Shown: positions 33,974-45,600 of the stretch, piece by piece
Position numbering within the stretch: position 1 is the first letter of the stretch
Layout: the number at the start of each line of letters is the position of its first letter
DNA from: Polytrichum commune
Taxonomy: Eukaryota > Streptophyta > Polytrichopsida > Polytrichales > Polytrichaceae
NCBI GenBank assembly: GCA_950295325.1
Contig: OX485804.1
Location: 34,720,001-34,784,000, forward strand
Direction of reading: 5' to 3'
DNA length: 64,000 nucleotides
Notes under the pieces: generated by a model
Told to the model about the DNA's origin: nothing
Database searches by the model: none
Seen by the model: only the letters and a program-made list of their open reading frames with translations
Translations under genes and position numbers: made by a program

Positions 33974-36900
33974 ATGGTAGGAGCATCTGCCCTTTCGGGT
34001 ATGTGCAGCTTAGCTCCTCCCCCAAGCCTATGCACTAATCGTGATCATCGAGACTTGGGGAAAACTTCCGGTGGTTCTAGCTACCACGAACTCGAACCTG
34101 GGAAATATTCACAGGCGACAACATCGGAGGTGCATCAAAGTGATGCATTGAATTTAAGGTCACGTAGGAACATCAACCAAACAACAAGCAGGACTTGCGG
34201 ATGCGGGATGGAAAGTATTTCCTCTCACCATGTTTCCACATCCGGTTCTTCAGGACGAGTTTTATTCAATATGAATCTGGTGCGCAAGGATCGAATCCCC
34301 AGTATTTTGCACCCTAGAAAACCATCTAAGAAGCACTTTGGCAGGAGATTAAATGCTTCAAGGCGAGGAGTAAACCCTATCATGTTTCTCGACAGCATAA
34401 GTTCCGCGGATGATAAAATAGTGACAGAACAGTGGCATTGGAAACATCCTGATCCATTAGAATGGTGCAGAAGCCACGTCCCTAAAGATTTTGGTGTCCC
34501 TTGGACCTCAAGAATGCAAGCTTCACAATCGAATAAGAAGAATGCCCTGACCCATTCTCTTTTGCAAGACGATTCTTCAACTGGGGAGGTTGTCAACTGG
34601 AAAAAAAGGAGGACAGCTCTTGCGGCCGCAGCTGTAGCAGGTTTAATATCCCTTTCTTTGTCATCTTCAGCTTCCGCAGAATTAATCGCGGGTGAAGTCC
34701 CAGTCTCTTCATTAACTGCAGACAGCTTGATGGATATTGAAACCCCGAAAATTCAATTGGAAGGTCAAATGCGAGCAAAAGAATTAATTCGGGTCAATTT
34801 TCCAGTTTTAAGTGGAGAAGGCACGATGGGGCTTGAAACCCTCAAAACCCAATTTGTAGGTCAGATGCGAGTGGAGCTTGAACATGAAATTCAGGTGCAG
34901 AGAAAAGAATGGGGAATTACCAATTGTAGCACAAGTCCTCAAACTTTTGAGACCCAAAACCCAAACCCTAAACCTGCTTCAGAAGGCGCAGCAGCATTGT
35001 TGGAAGAGAAGGGTTTGCTTGCGTGGAAGGAGGTCGAAGCTGAGATCGAACTCGAAGGCGAAAAATCAGCAGTCCCTATAACGCGACCGGTCCACAAGGC
35101 GACGGCAAAGAAAGTCGTGGCGGCTTCGGTGGCCGTCGCAGTTGCCGGATCTGTTGCAGGTGCCGCGTCTGCAGCGGGTCGGGCGGTCGCGTCGTCAGGG
35201 ACGACAGCCGTCGCAACCTCCTTGACGGTTTTACATGCTAGTGGAGCGTTTCCGGGGGCGGGTTTGTTGGCAAAAGCCGTGCAACATCTCGGAGGCGGAG
35301 GTGTTGCCGGTGCGGTTGGAGCAACAGTTGTTTATCCTCTTGACACTATCAAAACCCGAATGCAGGCGCAGAACTTGGTACGCATATAAAAACTCTGTAG
35401 GTATGAGGTAGATGGGTCCTAAATGGTTACTTTTTCCGACTAGCCCACTTCTTCTAAGACATGAAACACGTGATGAGTACTAGATGGTGAGCATATCCAA
35501 ATCAAGGCCATAACCGCTTTCCTCATAATTATCGGAGCTCGTCTTCATATCTTATTCATTATCAAAGTGAAGATTCTCATGCTTGTTCAATGATCATATA
35601 GGTACCTTTGCAATTATGTTGATTATTGAACCTAGAATGGTTACTACATTTTGACCATGTAGTCCAGTCTCTTTTAAACACGTCTTTTTGGTATCCGTTC
35701 TTGGAGTTCACATACCACTCGAATATAGGTGTTCGATTTAGACCAATAACCAAATTTGGCACGTCTACCTCAATCACCACTTGCGCACGCTGAGTGTCAG
35801 ATGTTTCAGAACATTCGACGTATCAATAAGTAGCCTTGCATGTGCAAGTGCAAGTGCAAAAAGTTTTTGAGACATCCAACATTCGGGTAAAGTGTTTCGG
35901 TTTAAAGTCCTTACTTGCACACAAGAATGAGAAACCAATAAAGTTGTCACCAATTGCAAGCGGGGATGTGTGACAAGGAAGGCAACTTGGTCTTTTGTCT
36001 TATTTTGTTTTGAGAATCGTCAAACATTCCAAAATGTTTGATGACTATGTAGAACAGCACGATCGGACGTCGAATGTTCTCGGTCATCTGATGGTAAAAT
36101 GCACAAAAACGTGGCTCTGCAACTTGCGGGAGGGTTTTTAATTCCCAAAATGTCTGACATTTGCCGTGTGTGAGTGATCTATAAGGCAGATGTGTGTTAT
36201 TCAGACACTTCTCTCTCTGCACCCACTTCTCATAGGATGTGAAACACGCAATTAGTGCGAAATGATCAGCAAATTTAAATCATGCCCATATCCATTTGCC
36301 TCATAAAGTTTGGAGCCCATGTGAATATATCCTTTCATTACCAAAGTGAAGATTCTTGTGCTCATTAAATGTTCATACAGTTCCTCCCAATTGACTATTG
36401 AGCCTAGAATGGCTAACATATTTTGAGCATGTAGTCCAATCTCACTTAAACAGATGTTTTTTCTGGTGTCTGTTCTTACAGACAACACCTAACCACACCC
36501 ATAGATGTCTGATTAAGAAAAGTAACCAAGTAAGGCCGCCATACATGAAACAGCTTGGAAATGGCTATACTTGAAAGTAGTTGATGATGTGTCATTGATG
36601 TTGGACTCTGGTCTTGCAGGAAGGTGAGAATCCACAATACAAGGACGAGATTGATTGCTTCAAGCAGCTTGTTGTTAATGAAGGGCCTGCATCACTATAC
36701 AGTGGCTTAGTTCCCCAGCTCCTTGGTGTTGCTCCGGAAAAGGTAAAGGGCTCATCTCATATTTATTGAAGCATCATTTGTGGCCTTTCTACAACACGGG
36801 AAGGCTATTGTGTTATGAACTGTCAGCCTGAAACTAGGTCGTTGATGGTGTTTAAATCTTGTTTTCTCAAGTTGCCATACCTCCACAAGAAACGCAGGGA

Positions 36901-39468
36901 CATGAGTCTGAAACTTCCATGGTCTTTTCGAATTGGCTTGTCACAGTGTGCAAATACACGTGTTTTAGTGAGCATGCCAAACCACTAGCACTAACTGGCT
37001 CAAAAGACTGTCCAAGTAGTCCTTAATCAACTGCACTAAATAGTCCTATCAGTGTGGGTGGAAAATTAGTGTGGAATTAAATGGTGTAGGCCACTCTAAG
37101 TGTCTAGTCGGGGTGGAAATATTGTGGTTCCAAGACCCCTCAGTCTCCCTTGAGAATTTCGACCAACACCTTACATAAAACAAAATAGTCACCCTTACAT
37201 CAAAAGTAGTATAAAATAATATTTTCATCCACAGTAATTTCCTAGAGAAGTGTGGCCCACATTAATCTTGAACTAGAATGTGGCCCACATTATTTCTCAT
37301 TATGAAAATTTATGCAGGCTCGAGAGAATTATTGTGGCCCACATTAACAGGACTATTTAGTGCACCTACCTGGCTAGTATACACCTTGCATTGTCCTAAC
37401 AGAAAACTTGACAAGTTTGTGTTGAATGCTGATATAAATGCTATCAATTTGGTATCAGGCTATGAAATTGACTGTGAATGAGGTGTTGCTGGAGTTTCTT
37501 GAAGCTTTAATGCCTGGCACACGTATCTGGGCTTTGGAATTTATCGCTGGTGGGGGTGGAGGTGCTTCACAGGTTTGACACCAACTCTGGACCCTCTTTT
37601 GCAGTTTGATTATGCAAGTGTCTCTGTGGTTCAATTGATCTCTTTCTTGAACATGGGTAAAGTCTGCCCCAAAGAAATTATGGCCTACAACATATATTCA
37701 TTATTTATTGTTTGTGGGAAAATAGGTTGTGTTCACAAACCCAATGGAGATAGTGAAAGTGCGGCTCCAAACACAATCCAAGGACGGAGCACCAAAGAAT
37801 ACGTGGGATGTTGTGAAAGAGCTGGGTGTAAGAGGTTTGTATGAAGGTGCAGGGGTCACTATGGCCCGTGATGTTCCAAGTTCAGCCATCTTCTTTGCTT
37901 GCTACACATTACTTCGCCAGCTTTACCCTGAGCAGAGTTTTCTAGCTGGATGTATTGCTGCCATACCTGCGACAATTTTGGTTACCCCCATGGACATCAT
38001 CAAAACCCGACTCCAGGTTTGTACCATACTGAGAGAAAGATGACTCTGACTTTTCCACCAGGGTGAATTTTGGGGTTGTTTCATCTTCAAGTTGTTCTAA
38101 TAAGTCTAGTTGTAATCCCGAAATGGGCATCACAAGAATTACAGGGCCATCCAAGACTACTGCCTCCTTTTAAAGGTGTGCACCTTGAATGGGTGCAGAA
38201 ATTGCTTCCTTTTGAAGGTGAACACCTTGAACGGTCAAGGACAAACTGGCCTACACCTATCTCCCCCAAGGGCAAGCCCCTAGGTTCACCATGGTTGATT
38301 GACAACCTTTGGTTCACTTAATAACCCCCACTATCATTGGGTGGCCCATAAAGGTGGGTGCACCAGAAATTCAAGTGGTAGGGAGGTCACCCATCCAAGC
38401 ATTTGTTCTGGCCTTAGGCGGATTAAGCTCAGAGTTTGCATAGGATCTGGGTCAAGGCCTTGGGTTTAAGTCACCCTTTTGTAGAGAGCTCGTTTCAAAT
38501 GGTTACAATGTGAAGTTTACTTTGTAATCATTCCATATTGTAGTCTCCTTGAAGTAGAAGCTTAAAGTCTAGAATTGAGTATCATTGGAACACTTTTTTG
38601 GATAGAAAGAATTGATGCAACATAAGACAGTTCTGGAAGTATAAGAACCCCCAACTTAGCATTGGTCTTAGATACTCCCTTCGTTCCAAATTGACTTTTC
38701 CATTTTGAGCTAAGAATTTTGTTCCAAAATGATTGTCTTGTGAAGATTGTGGTACATTTATCTATAAGATCTACTGGTGTGATACATCCAGTAGTAAAAT
38801 TTTGATCCTTCGTGATGTTTGCATACAATACTTATCCAACGCATTCTTTGGTGAGTTGGAATTGATTTTCACGTCCCAACAATTATTCAATCTAATCTAA
38901 TTATTATCACAATAACTGTAACCACAATGGGTGCTTGAGTAGAGAGGTCCTTGTGACCACTTTTTGTACTTGTGTTGCTAATATTTTAGTAACTTCTCCA
39001 CCACCTAGACTTGCTATATAGAGCTCCAAAGAGCATCCAACACATAAGTACTGCATGGGCGCTCATGGTTTTATACCTACTAACTTGATCTAGGGAGAAA
39101 GGACATCACACTGAATGGAGCTGCTAAATGAAGATTTTGACAGTTGCACAGAATGGAGATTTTGAAGGAACTTATTAGACCTTGCCCAATTGAAACCTAT
39201 CTCAAAAAACTTATTTGTTTCTGACTGTTTTGGAAGCATGTAATGTACTCCCTTTCTGTTGTCTGACAATGGCCTTGTGTATGTGCCACAGAAGGAAACT
39301 GCACCTGGGGAAGAACCATGTACAGATTGGTGGCAATGCATGCAAGAGATTGTACAAAAAGAAGGCCCACAAGCGCTCTTCAAAGGCAGTGTTTTGCGTG
39401 TACTACGAACAAGCCCACAATTTGGCATCACTCTCTTTCTGTATGGCATGCTGTGTGATGAGCCTTGA
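33974..39468 (+). CDS. Mitochondrial-carrier-family transporter with long N-terminal extension (aralar/citrin-like), 5 exons
   Basis: Exons are 33974-35377, 36620-36742, 37459-37572, 37726-38016 and 39292-39468. All are phase 0, giving about 702 residues. The carrier domain is the last ~265 residues, with three signatures: [10 protein letters not shown] (455), [10 protein letters not shown] (553) and [10 protein letters not shown] (635). The strings [16 protein letters not shown] and [14 protein letters not shown] match the aspartate/glutamate carrier (aralar/citrin) group more than other subfamilies, so an amino-acid or related substrate is possible but not proven. The first ~430 residues carry no EF-hand. 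They start Ser/Arg-rich like an organelle transit peptide and include [20 protein letters not shown] (210-229) ending SASA, then acidic and Ala-rich stretches. The ATG at 33974 was preferred over the upstream GTG. A plastid-envelope location is an inference. The carrier domain assignment is firm. Confidence 0.9.
35450..35760. repeat. ~300-bp interspersed repeat, copy 1 (carrier intron 1)
   Basis: Blocks in order: 'cttct..gacatgaaacac', 'gcatatccaaatcaaggcc', 'cctcataatt.tcggagctc', 'tatcaaagtgaagattctcatgct' region, 'cctagaatggtta', 'catgtagtccagtctctttt' and a 'gtatccgttctt' end. Related copies lie at 36222-36530, 52375-52680 and 56697-56960, with reverse fragments at 16640 and 27890. Ends and class were not determined. 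Confidence 0.75.
36222..36530. repeat. ~300-bp interspersed repeat, copy 2 (carrier intron 1)
   Basis: The best-preserved copy: CACTTCTCATAGGATGTGAA, 'aattagtg', 'gatcagcaaatttaaatca', 'aagtgaagattcttgtgctcatta' region, 'gagcctagaatggctaac', GAGCATGTAGTCCAATCTCA and 'ggtgtctgttctta'. It sits in the same intron as copy 1, about 770 bases apart. Confidence 0.8.
37032..37365. mobile_element. ~334-bp non-autonomous element in carrier intron 2
   Basis: Ends are inverted copies of TGCACTAAATAGTCCT followed by a (A/G)T(C/T)A(G/A)TGTGGG block. Inside, 'gtggcccacatta' recurs. There is no coding capacity. The flanking duplication is unclear, so the superfamily is not assigned. Confidence 0.7.
38355..38458 (-). 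other. 5S rRNA-like sequence (pseudogene or 5S-derived SINE fragment)
   Basis: Read on the minus strand, this segment parallels the second two-thirds of plant 5S rRNA. The box C region GGATGGGTGACCTCC is exact over 15 bases (38382-38396). A degenerate AGCTTAATCCGCCTAAGGC stands where AAGTTAAGCGTGCTTGGGC is expected, and 'agatcctatgcaaactctgag' where the GGATCCCATCAGAACTCCG region is expected. It lies in intron 4 of the carrier gene. Too diverged to be a functional 5S gene; 5S pseudogene or SINE3-type element are both possible. Confidence 0.55.
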
Positions 39469-40473
39469 CCAGTTCCATTGACCACATGGGCAAAAATATT
39501 ATTCCTGAAATTGCGACATGGAGGTGGCTGGGAACTGAAACCAGCTCCCAGGAACTTTTCCTGGCCTATAAGATACAGGTAAAATGATAGTTTCACATGC
39601 TTGCCAAAATTGCCCAGCAGCAGCATCTAGTTTATTCATAGTTAGTTTCATACCACTTCCAAAATCATGGAAACATTCTTTGGCAACTCTCCGTTGCATG
39701 TTCAAGTAGGTGCAGATAGTATGTGCATTGATTGTCTGTCAAACACCCCTTACAAAATATTCAATGACATGTATATATTGTTTAAGAATGCTCATAGTGG
39801 AACACAGCACTTGTGCCCTGTGTTGGAGTTTGATCTTCAAATGTTGTTCTTGACCCTTTGGAGTTGATGTCGTGAAGTTACCGTGTCATGAAGATAAGAG
39901 TGTGAACTAGTATGGTGATGGTGTATAGGAATTTGTGGTGTTACAGAAACTCATGCATTGGGAAGGTGAAAATGCAGTGGGCTATATTCTAAAGCCTGCA
40001 AGCCAGATGATTTGACTCCAGAAATGGAATCGGAGACCTTGAAATAGTCTGATGGAATCCAGTTGGAATGATACGGCCCTTAACTTGTAACCTGTAGGGC
40101 CCTTCTTTTTACTAGAGCCCCTTCCATTCTCGATGGATGAGTTTACATAGACCCACCCTTCAAGTCTCTTATGTAGGTATGATGCAATGGTATATGCAGT
40201 AGTATTTGAGAATATACCTAACTGGTATCAAGAATCAGAATACCATATGAAGATTGATACCCAATTGCTATCATAAGATTGAAAAATATATGCTTAATTA
40301 CCAAATTGAAGATGTGACCAGATTAGGCTCACAATGCTTTGTAAGCATAACGCCATGGGAGAGGGTGGAAATGACGTGAAACACCCTACAAGGTTGGAAC
40401 AAATGGCAACACATACTACAATCAATATGATATTTTGAAATCTGAACAAGAATCAGAGACCCCAATATATGGT
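39469..40473. other. 3' flank of the carrier gene
   Basis: Likely contains the 3' UTR. No other coding exon was recognised and the short open frames on both strands lack domain similarity. Confidence 0.4.
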
Positions 40474-40694
40474 CTACACTGATTATCCCAATTAGTATTT
40501 GTTACTATGTGGAGTTATGCAGTGCTATAACTATATAATGCAAATGTAGTATTTTACCAAGCAAAGTCATTTATATTCTGTAATGTCTCAATGACCTATT
40601 AAACTTTTGTTAGTAAAAATTGAACTTCCGAGTAAGATGTTAGTGCACTCCATAACTCCAAATAAAAACACACTAATTGGGATAATCAGTGTAG
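40474..40694. mobile_element. 221-bp MITE between the carrier and AUG6 genes
   Basis: Terminal inverted repeats of about 26 bases start CTACACTGATTATCCCAATT. The internal sequence resembles that of the element at 17203-17420 (GTGCTATA, a TAATGTC block, TTAGTAAAAA). The two appear to be one family whose termini have diverged or been exchanged. Confidence 0.8.
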
Positions 40695-40940
40695 TGGACC
40701 TATACTCATTGACAACAAACTTACATGGACACATTTTTAATGCACCCTCCATAGTAGCTGTCTTGAAACTGTATGCAAGTCACATTGTGCATATACAGTT
40801 GAAAGACTTTCATAATCACATTTCTTGGGGTTATTTTCCTTGATATGGATGTCTCAAGAATGATTAATTTTGATACCAACCAAGGTTTACATACCACGCA
40901 ATGACCTTAGTACACTGATTATCTTACTAGTACACTTACA

Positions 40941-41044
40941 GAAAAGTGTTATTGAGGTAACTGATAACTCATTGTTCTAAGGTCTAGTAGGTGTAGACCT
41001 TAGTACAGTGTTAGAGTTATCAGTTACCTCAATAACAACTTTTC
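40941..41044. repeat. 104-bp near-perfect palindrome
   Basis: Arms of roughly 45 bases: left GAAAAGTGTTATTGAGGTAA then CTGATAACTC; right is its complement, with a 9-base centre (AGTAGGTGT) flanked by AAGGTCT/AGACCTT. Mismatches are few. It could be a minimal foldback element or a long-hairpin RNA source. Confidence 0.85.
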
Positions 41045-42681
41045 ATCAACAGTTGGCCCCCTATGATTCACCATTGCTTGGTTTCTGTGTACAAAATCGT
41101 TAAGTTTCTCCAATCGTGTTGCATTCTTGGGTGTAGTGGTTGAATTTGAATGAACAGAAACCTTCTGGTGGCTAAACATGCAAATGGACAAATCCTTGCA
41201 GTAATGATCCTGTAATTTTTCACAGCCATACCGGATCATGCAACTTCTGGTGATGCTTAATCACTCTCCAGTAAAAGAAACCAATTGATAACAGGAAGGA
41301 TAGCCATCATCAGTTTGACGAGTCTTAGTATAGAATTCTGTTGGGTAATCTGGTAAATAGTGCATATTAGACAAACATGGCACAAGTGATATTACATAGA
41401 AATCAGTGCAAAATCGAACTCGTGCCATGTTTGTCAAGTTCCAGAGTCTTTCACACGCTTCAGTTCAATTCAATACCACTTCAGCACTCGGGACCTCAAT
41501 TGAGCCCATTACGAGACTTTTGTCCCTATGGACACAATGGAATTGATGTGCAAAATTATATAAATTGAATGATACAATTATCCTTCGGGACAAAACTCTT
41601 CTGCACTGGTCACTATAACTTGGATGGACACATTTACAATTGAAGTTCTACCATGTGTTAAAGTGGGCAAATTGAGACCACACCCATGCGACTGTTGGCC
41701 TTGGTATACTCTGAATCAACTGATTCTGCAGAGAACGAAGACTACATCAGGATAAGACTATGAGGAGCAATTGAGAGAATGAAATAAATTAACATACAGT
41801 GTATGCATGTATGTAGACTCCATATCAACTTGGGACCTCCCAAACCTCCTAATCGACAAATCTGAAGTGTATTACAACAGGAGTGAGGCCACAGGGACCG
41901 CCAAAATTACTGCTAAACGCTCCTCAGCTGCTATGCGGTGGCCAACACCTTAACTTTGAAGAGTTGGAAATCATGTCTGAAGGGTTTCGTTAATACCAGA
42001 GCCCCAAGGATAGATTCAGGTCGGAGACATTGCGTGTCTGTAGAAAGTGGAATAGCCCATGTCAGCTGGCAAGGGAACTTGACTTGACTGTCCTATAGAT
42101 CGATCCCATATTTTCAAGACAGCACTAGTCAGGAAGTAAATAGTCAGGATCCCACCATCCAGTACATTGAAGACCACCAAAGGAGCATTTATGCTGACCA
42201 GTTTCAAATACATCACCATTCTCCACGTGCTTCCCTGAGCGGCAAGGTGATTGATAGGAGCTTTTTCCCCCACAAGTGCTTGCCCCTGAATTTTCAAATA
42301 TCAACAGCAGCACTACATGAAGCACTCAGGAAGCACCGAGGAAGTGCTTGGAGGTGCAGCCAGAGACGACAGCTTTCCCTTGATCGCAGGTTGCATCTCC
42401 TCATCAGAAGATTCGTAGAGAGGAGTCAGTGTAGCTCCAAGAGTAAGAACCTCACCTTACCTTGGAGATGCTTCTAAATGTATGCTAAAGTGGTGTAGGT
42501 TTTGGAGTCCTGAATGTCTCCAAAGCAGCCCTTCCATCACAATGCACTATTTTCCATTGCATTTATATTCATGAAGGCAGCATCCAAATCGGTCATAGGT
42601 GCTGCAGGAAACAAATCATTGAGCCATTTGCATCAGAAACGCCATCTGTGTGGGATCAGAAAGTCGAACGGTGATATGGAA
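41045..42681. other. Downstream region of AUG6
   Basis: On the minus strand this follows the AUG6 stop and probably includes its 3' UTR. The minus-strand open frames near 42016-42325 show no known domain. No other feature is supported. Confidence 0.4.
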
Positions 42682-45600
42682 CTACCTGAATTGGGTGGAC
42701 AATACGGAATGATGGACCACAGGAGAAAGCCAAGGGTCAGGAAGTTGCATACCCAGGAGGTCATCATATGACCCGTCCAAAGTACTGAAATCAAGCAGTA
42801 GGGGTGGTGATAAAGGCCGTAGATCAGGTACATGCAACTCCATTCGTGGCTCAGGAGGCCTTCTTCTTCTGTATACTTCTTCAGAGCTTCTCCACGTTCC
42901 ATTCACATGGGGCTGCTTGAAATTGAAGCCCTTACTGGCATTTGGACTTTCCATTTTCTGCAAAATTGCTTGTGAATCTGTCCCATAGCCTCTTCTCTCC
43001 TCCATCTCTTTATCCCCTTGTTTACTGGGGAGTAAGGGTCGTGAGGAACCTTTTCCAGTGTATGTTGCTGGCTGGTTGGTGTTCATAGCCACAAACACAA
43101 CCTCTCTTGTGCTTTTGCAGTTAGCATTGAAGGGACTGATAGGAGTAAAGTAATGCTCTGCATCACTAGAAGCCTGACTTGATACGTCCAGTGCAATTGG
43201 GGCAGGTTTCTGCAGGGCGGCCTCCATGACTGCTTGACGCAAAGAGGTGATTCCTGTACAAGAAGGTGCCCCGGGTAAGAACAATATGGATGTTTCATGA
43301 TCAAGAACCGTCAGCCATTGGCCACTTATATTCCATAAGGTAGTGCAGAGGACACATACTGCTCACATTTAACCAATTGCTGATAGCCAGTATGAGTACT
43401 ACACGATTTTAGTGTATACTGAATCTGGAAATGGTCACTCTCTCTCTCTCTACTGGGATGGCCACTAATAATATAAATAGGTTTAACAATATCCCCTTAC
43501 ACACCAGAAGAACTCCACGATTGAGTGACCCTTGGACCAGATTAACTTGAAGTCTGACATGACACAGTAAGCAAAGACTGCCATCAGGTGGATAAAGCAG
43601 TCACCAAACTACCTCTTACCCAGAGAAACCTAGCTGCATATCAGAAACAAGACTGCAGGTTATAAGAGGACAAGAGGGTTACAACTCACCTTCAGTATGA
43701 TCGCTTTCCCCATTCCAGAAAGCACCATTGCTTTCTAAACCATCTTGTTCTTGCAGTACATCCAAGGAATGTATGGACAAAGGTCCAGAAGCTACTGATT
43801 TTGAATGAGCAAATCCTTCAAGCGAACTTGGTGACATATGAGGAAGCTTCAATGCAGGACTAGGAGGTATCAACTCTAATGGCAAGGCAAATGTGCCTGT
43901 TATGTCTTCAATACCTTGATCTGAGTTTTCTTCCTGCAAAAATCATCTCTGAGTATGAGGGACAAGAAGTACAATCAGAAGCAGTAACCTCGCATTTCCA
44001 AGAAGACATAACCATAAATGTATCAAGAAGCTTCAAAAAGATCCAGAAAAGACGCCAAGGAAGTATTTGGCAGGTGTAGTACAGAAGATAATTACTCTAA
44101 AGGCAGATGTCTTGTGGAGAATCATTGGAGAACCAATTAGTGCATTTTGAGCAGCTCGAGATGCAGCTAAAACATCAGGACCATCCACCCGTTCCCGGAG
44201 AGTTGAGATTGCTGCCTCCATTCCTGGCATAGACCCCTCCAGCTGTTTCTTGAGAGCCTGATTAGGCATGAAGCATTGTAATGAGAAAATCTTTGGGAAA
44301 AGTCAGGAGTATTGAGTCAAGCAAAAGACCAGACCTTGTTTTTATTTCTGACCTGTAGCACAGCTGCCAGAAGCCTGGTTGAAGACAACTTACCTGAACT
44401 GCTCTTGACATAGAGCAAAATATGGAAAGGCCTGGAAGCAAGGACATTTGTGCATGTGTGTGTGCAATTTACATTGGCTCTAAGTTATAAGGGGTGTAAC
44501 CTTTCTGCATTGGAGTCGGTGTTGCTTCTAGGAATCTAGTCTGTATTGTTACACTGACATAAGACCCTCAGTAGAGGGTACCTGTTCGGTGGGGCCTAGT
44601 AGCAAGTCCATAATATTCTTGAACCTCGGGCCGGGATCACATCCCAAGGTCCTACAGTCTGAATCTAAGGAGGTTGCCAACCCTCCTTTGACCAGTTTAG
44701 AGAGTGCTATGCTTATTATTAGGCTATGGACACTTGTTGGTGTCAGTCTCCATACACCAGGCCAGCCTATAATGTCATTGTAGGCAACTACTGTACCACT
44801 AATGGTAAGCGGCACCAATACCACATGTAGGTGGACCTAACATGAATGGCTCCCCCAAGAACATAATCGAGACACTGAAGAATGTTATGAAGTGGAGGCA
44901 ACTCTCATTATAAAATGATCTGCAACAAGTTCCAATGCCAAAGCTTGCTAAGGCATCCTTGAGGTAACTGCCGGCCAGCTTTTGATATGGCAGTGAGAGC
45001 TGGACTCATGTGACAATTGGGCCCACATGGTAGTTCTTGGACATGTGAACTCACATGGATCTCAAGTTGCAAAGTCGTATGGCATTATGGCTCATAAATA
45101 ATCGTTACCAATTTCACAATAAACAGAATTGGCAACATACTCAACTGTGAGTCTGTTGAGTATGACACACATGATTGAGGTACTGTACAGCTCCTTTGAG
45201 AAACTTTGATCTCACTGCAAGTCCTTGTTGAGACACTCAATCTTGGATTCTGGAAAGAAACAAAAAGAATGGATAATGGGCCAATGGAGTGAAACCTACC
45301 ACCAAATTTGAGAAGTGTTGCTTGTGCTCCCCTAGAGTTGTGCGCAGTGTATGTGCATGGACACTATCTTCTCCATGAAGAGACTCCATCATCAGATCTG
45401 GTCCTGCTCCATTGTTTGATCTGGCCTATACCACCCAGAAGGAAAATAGCAATGTACTTTAAACCTTTAGTAGTTATAAACAGACGTAAGCCTGGAAGAA
45501 ACTTCTGTAATAAAGCAGAATGTACAATACCGTGAGCTCAATGAGCTTTATGACCTCCTAAAATGCTTGAACTCTTAGCATATACCAATCATAAACTTGG

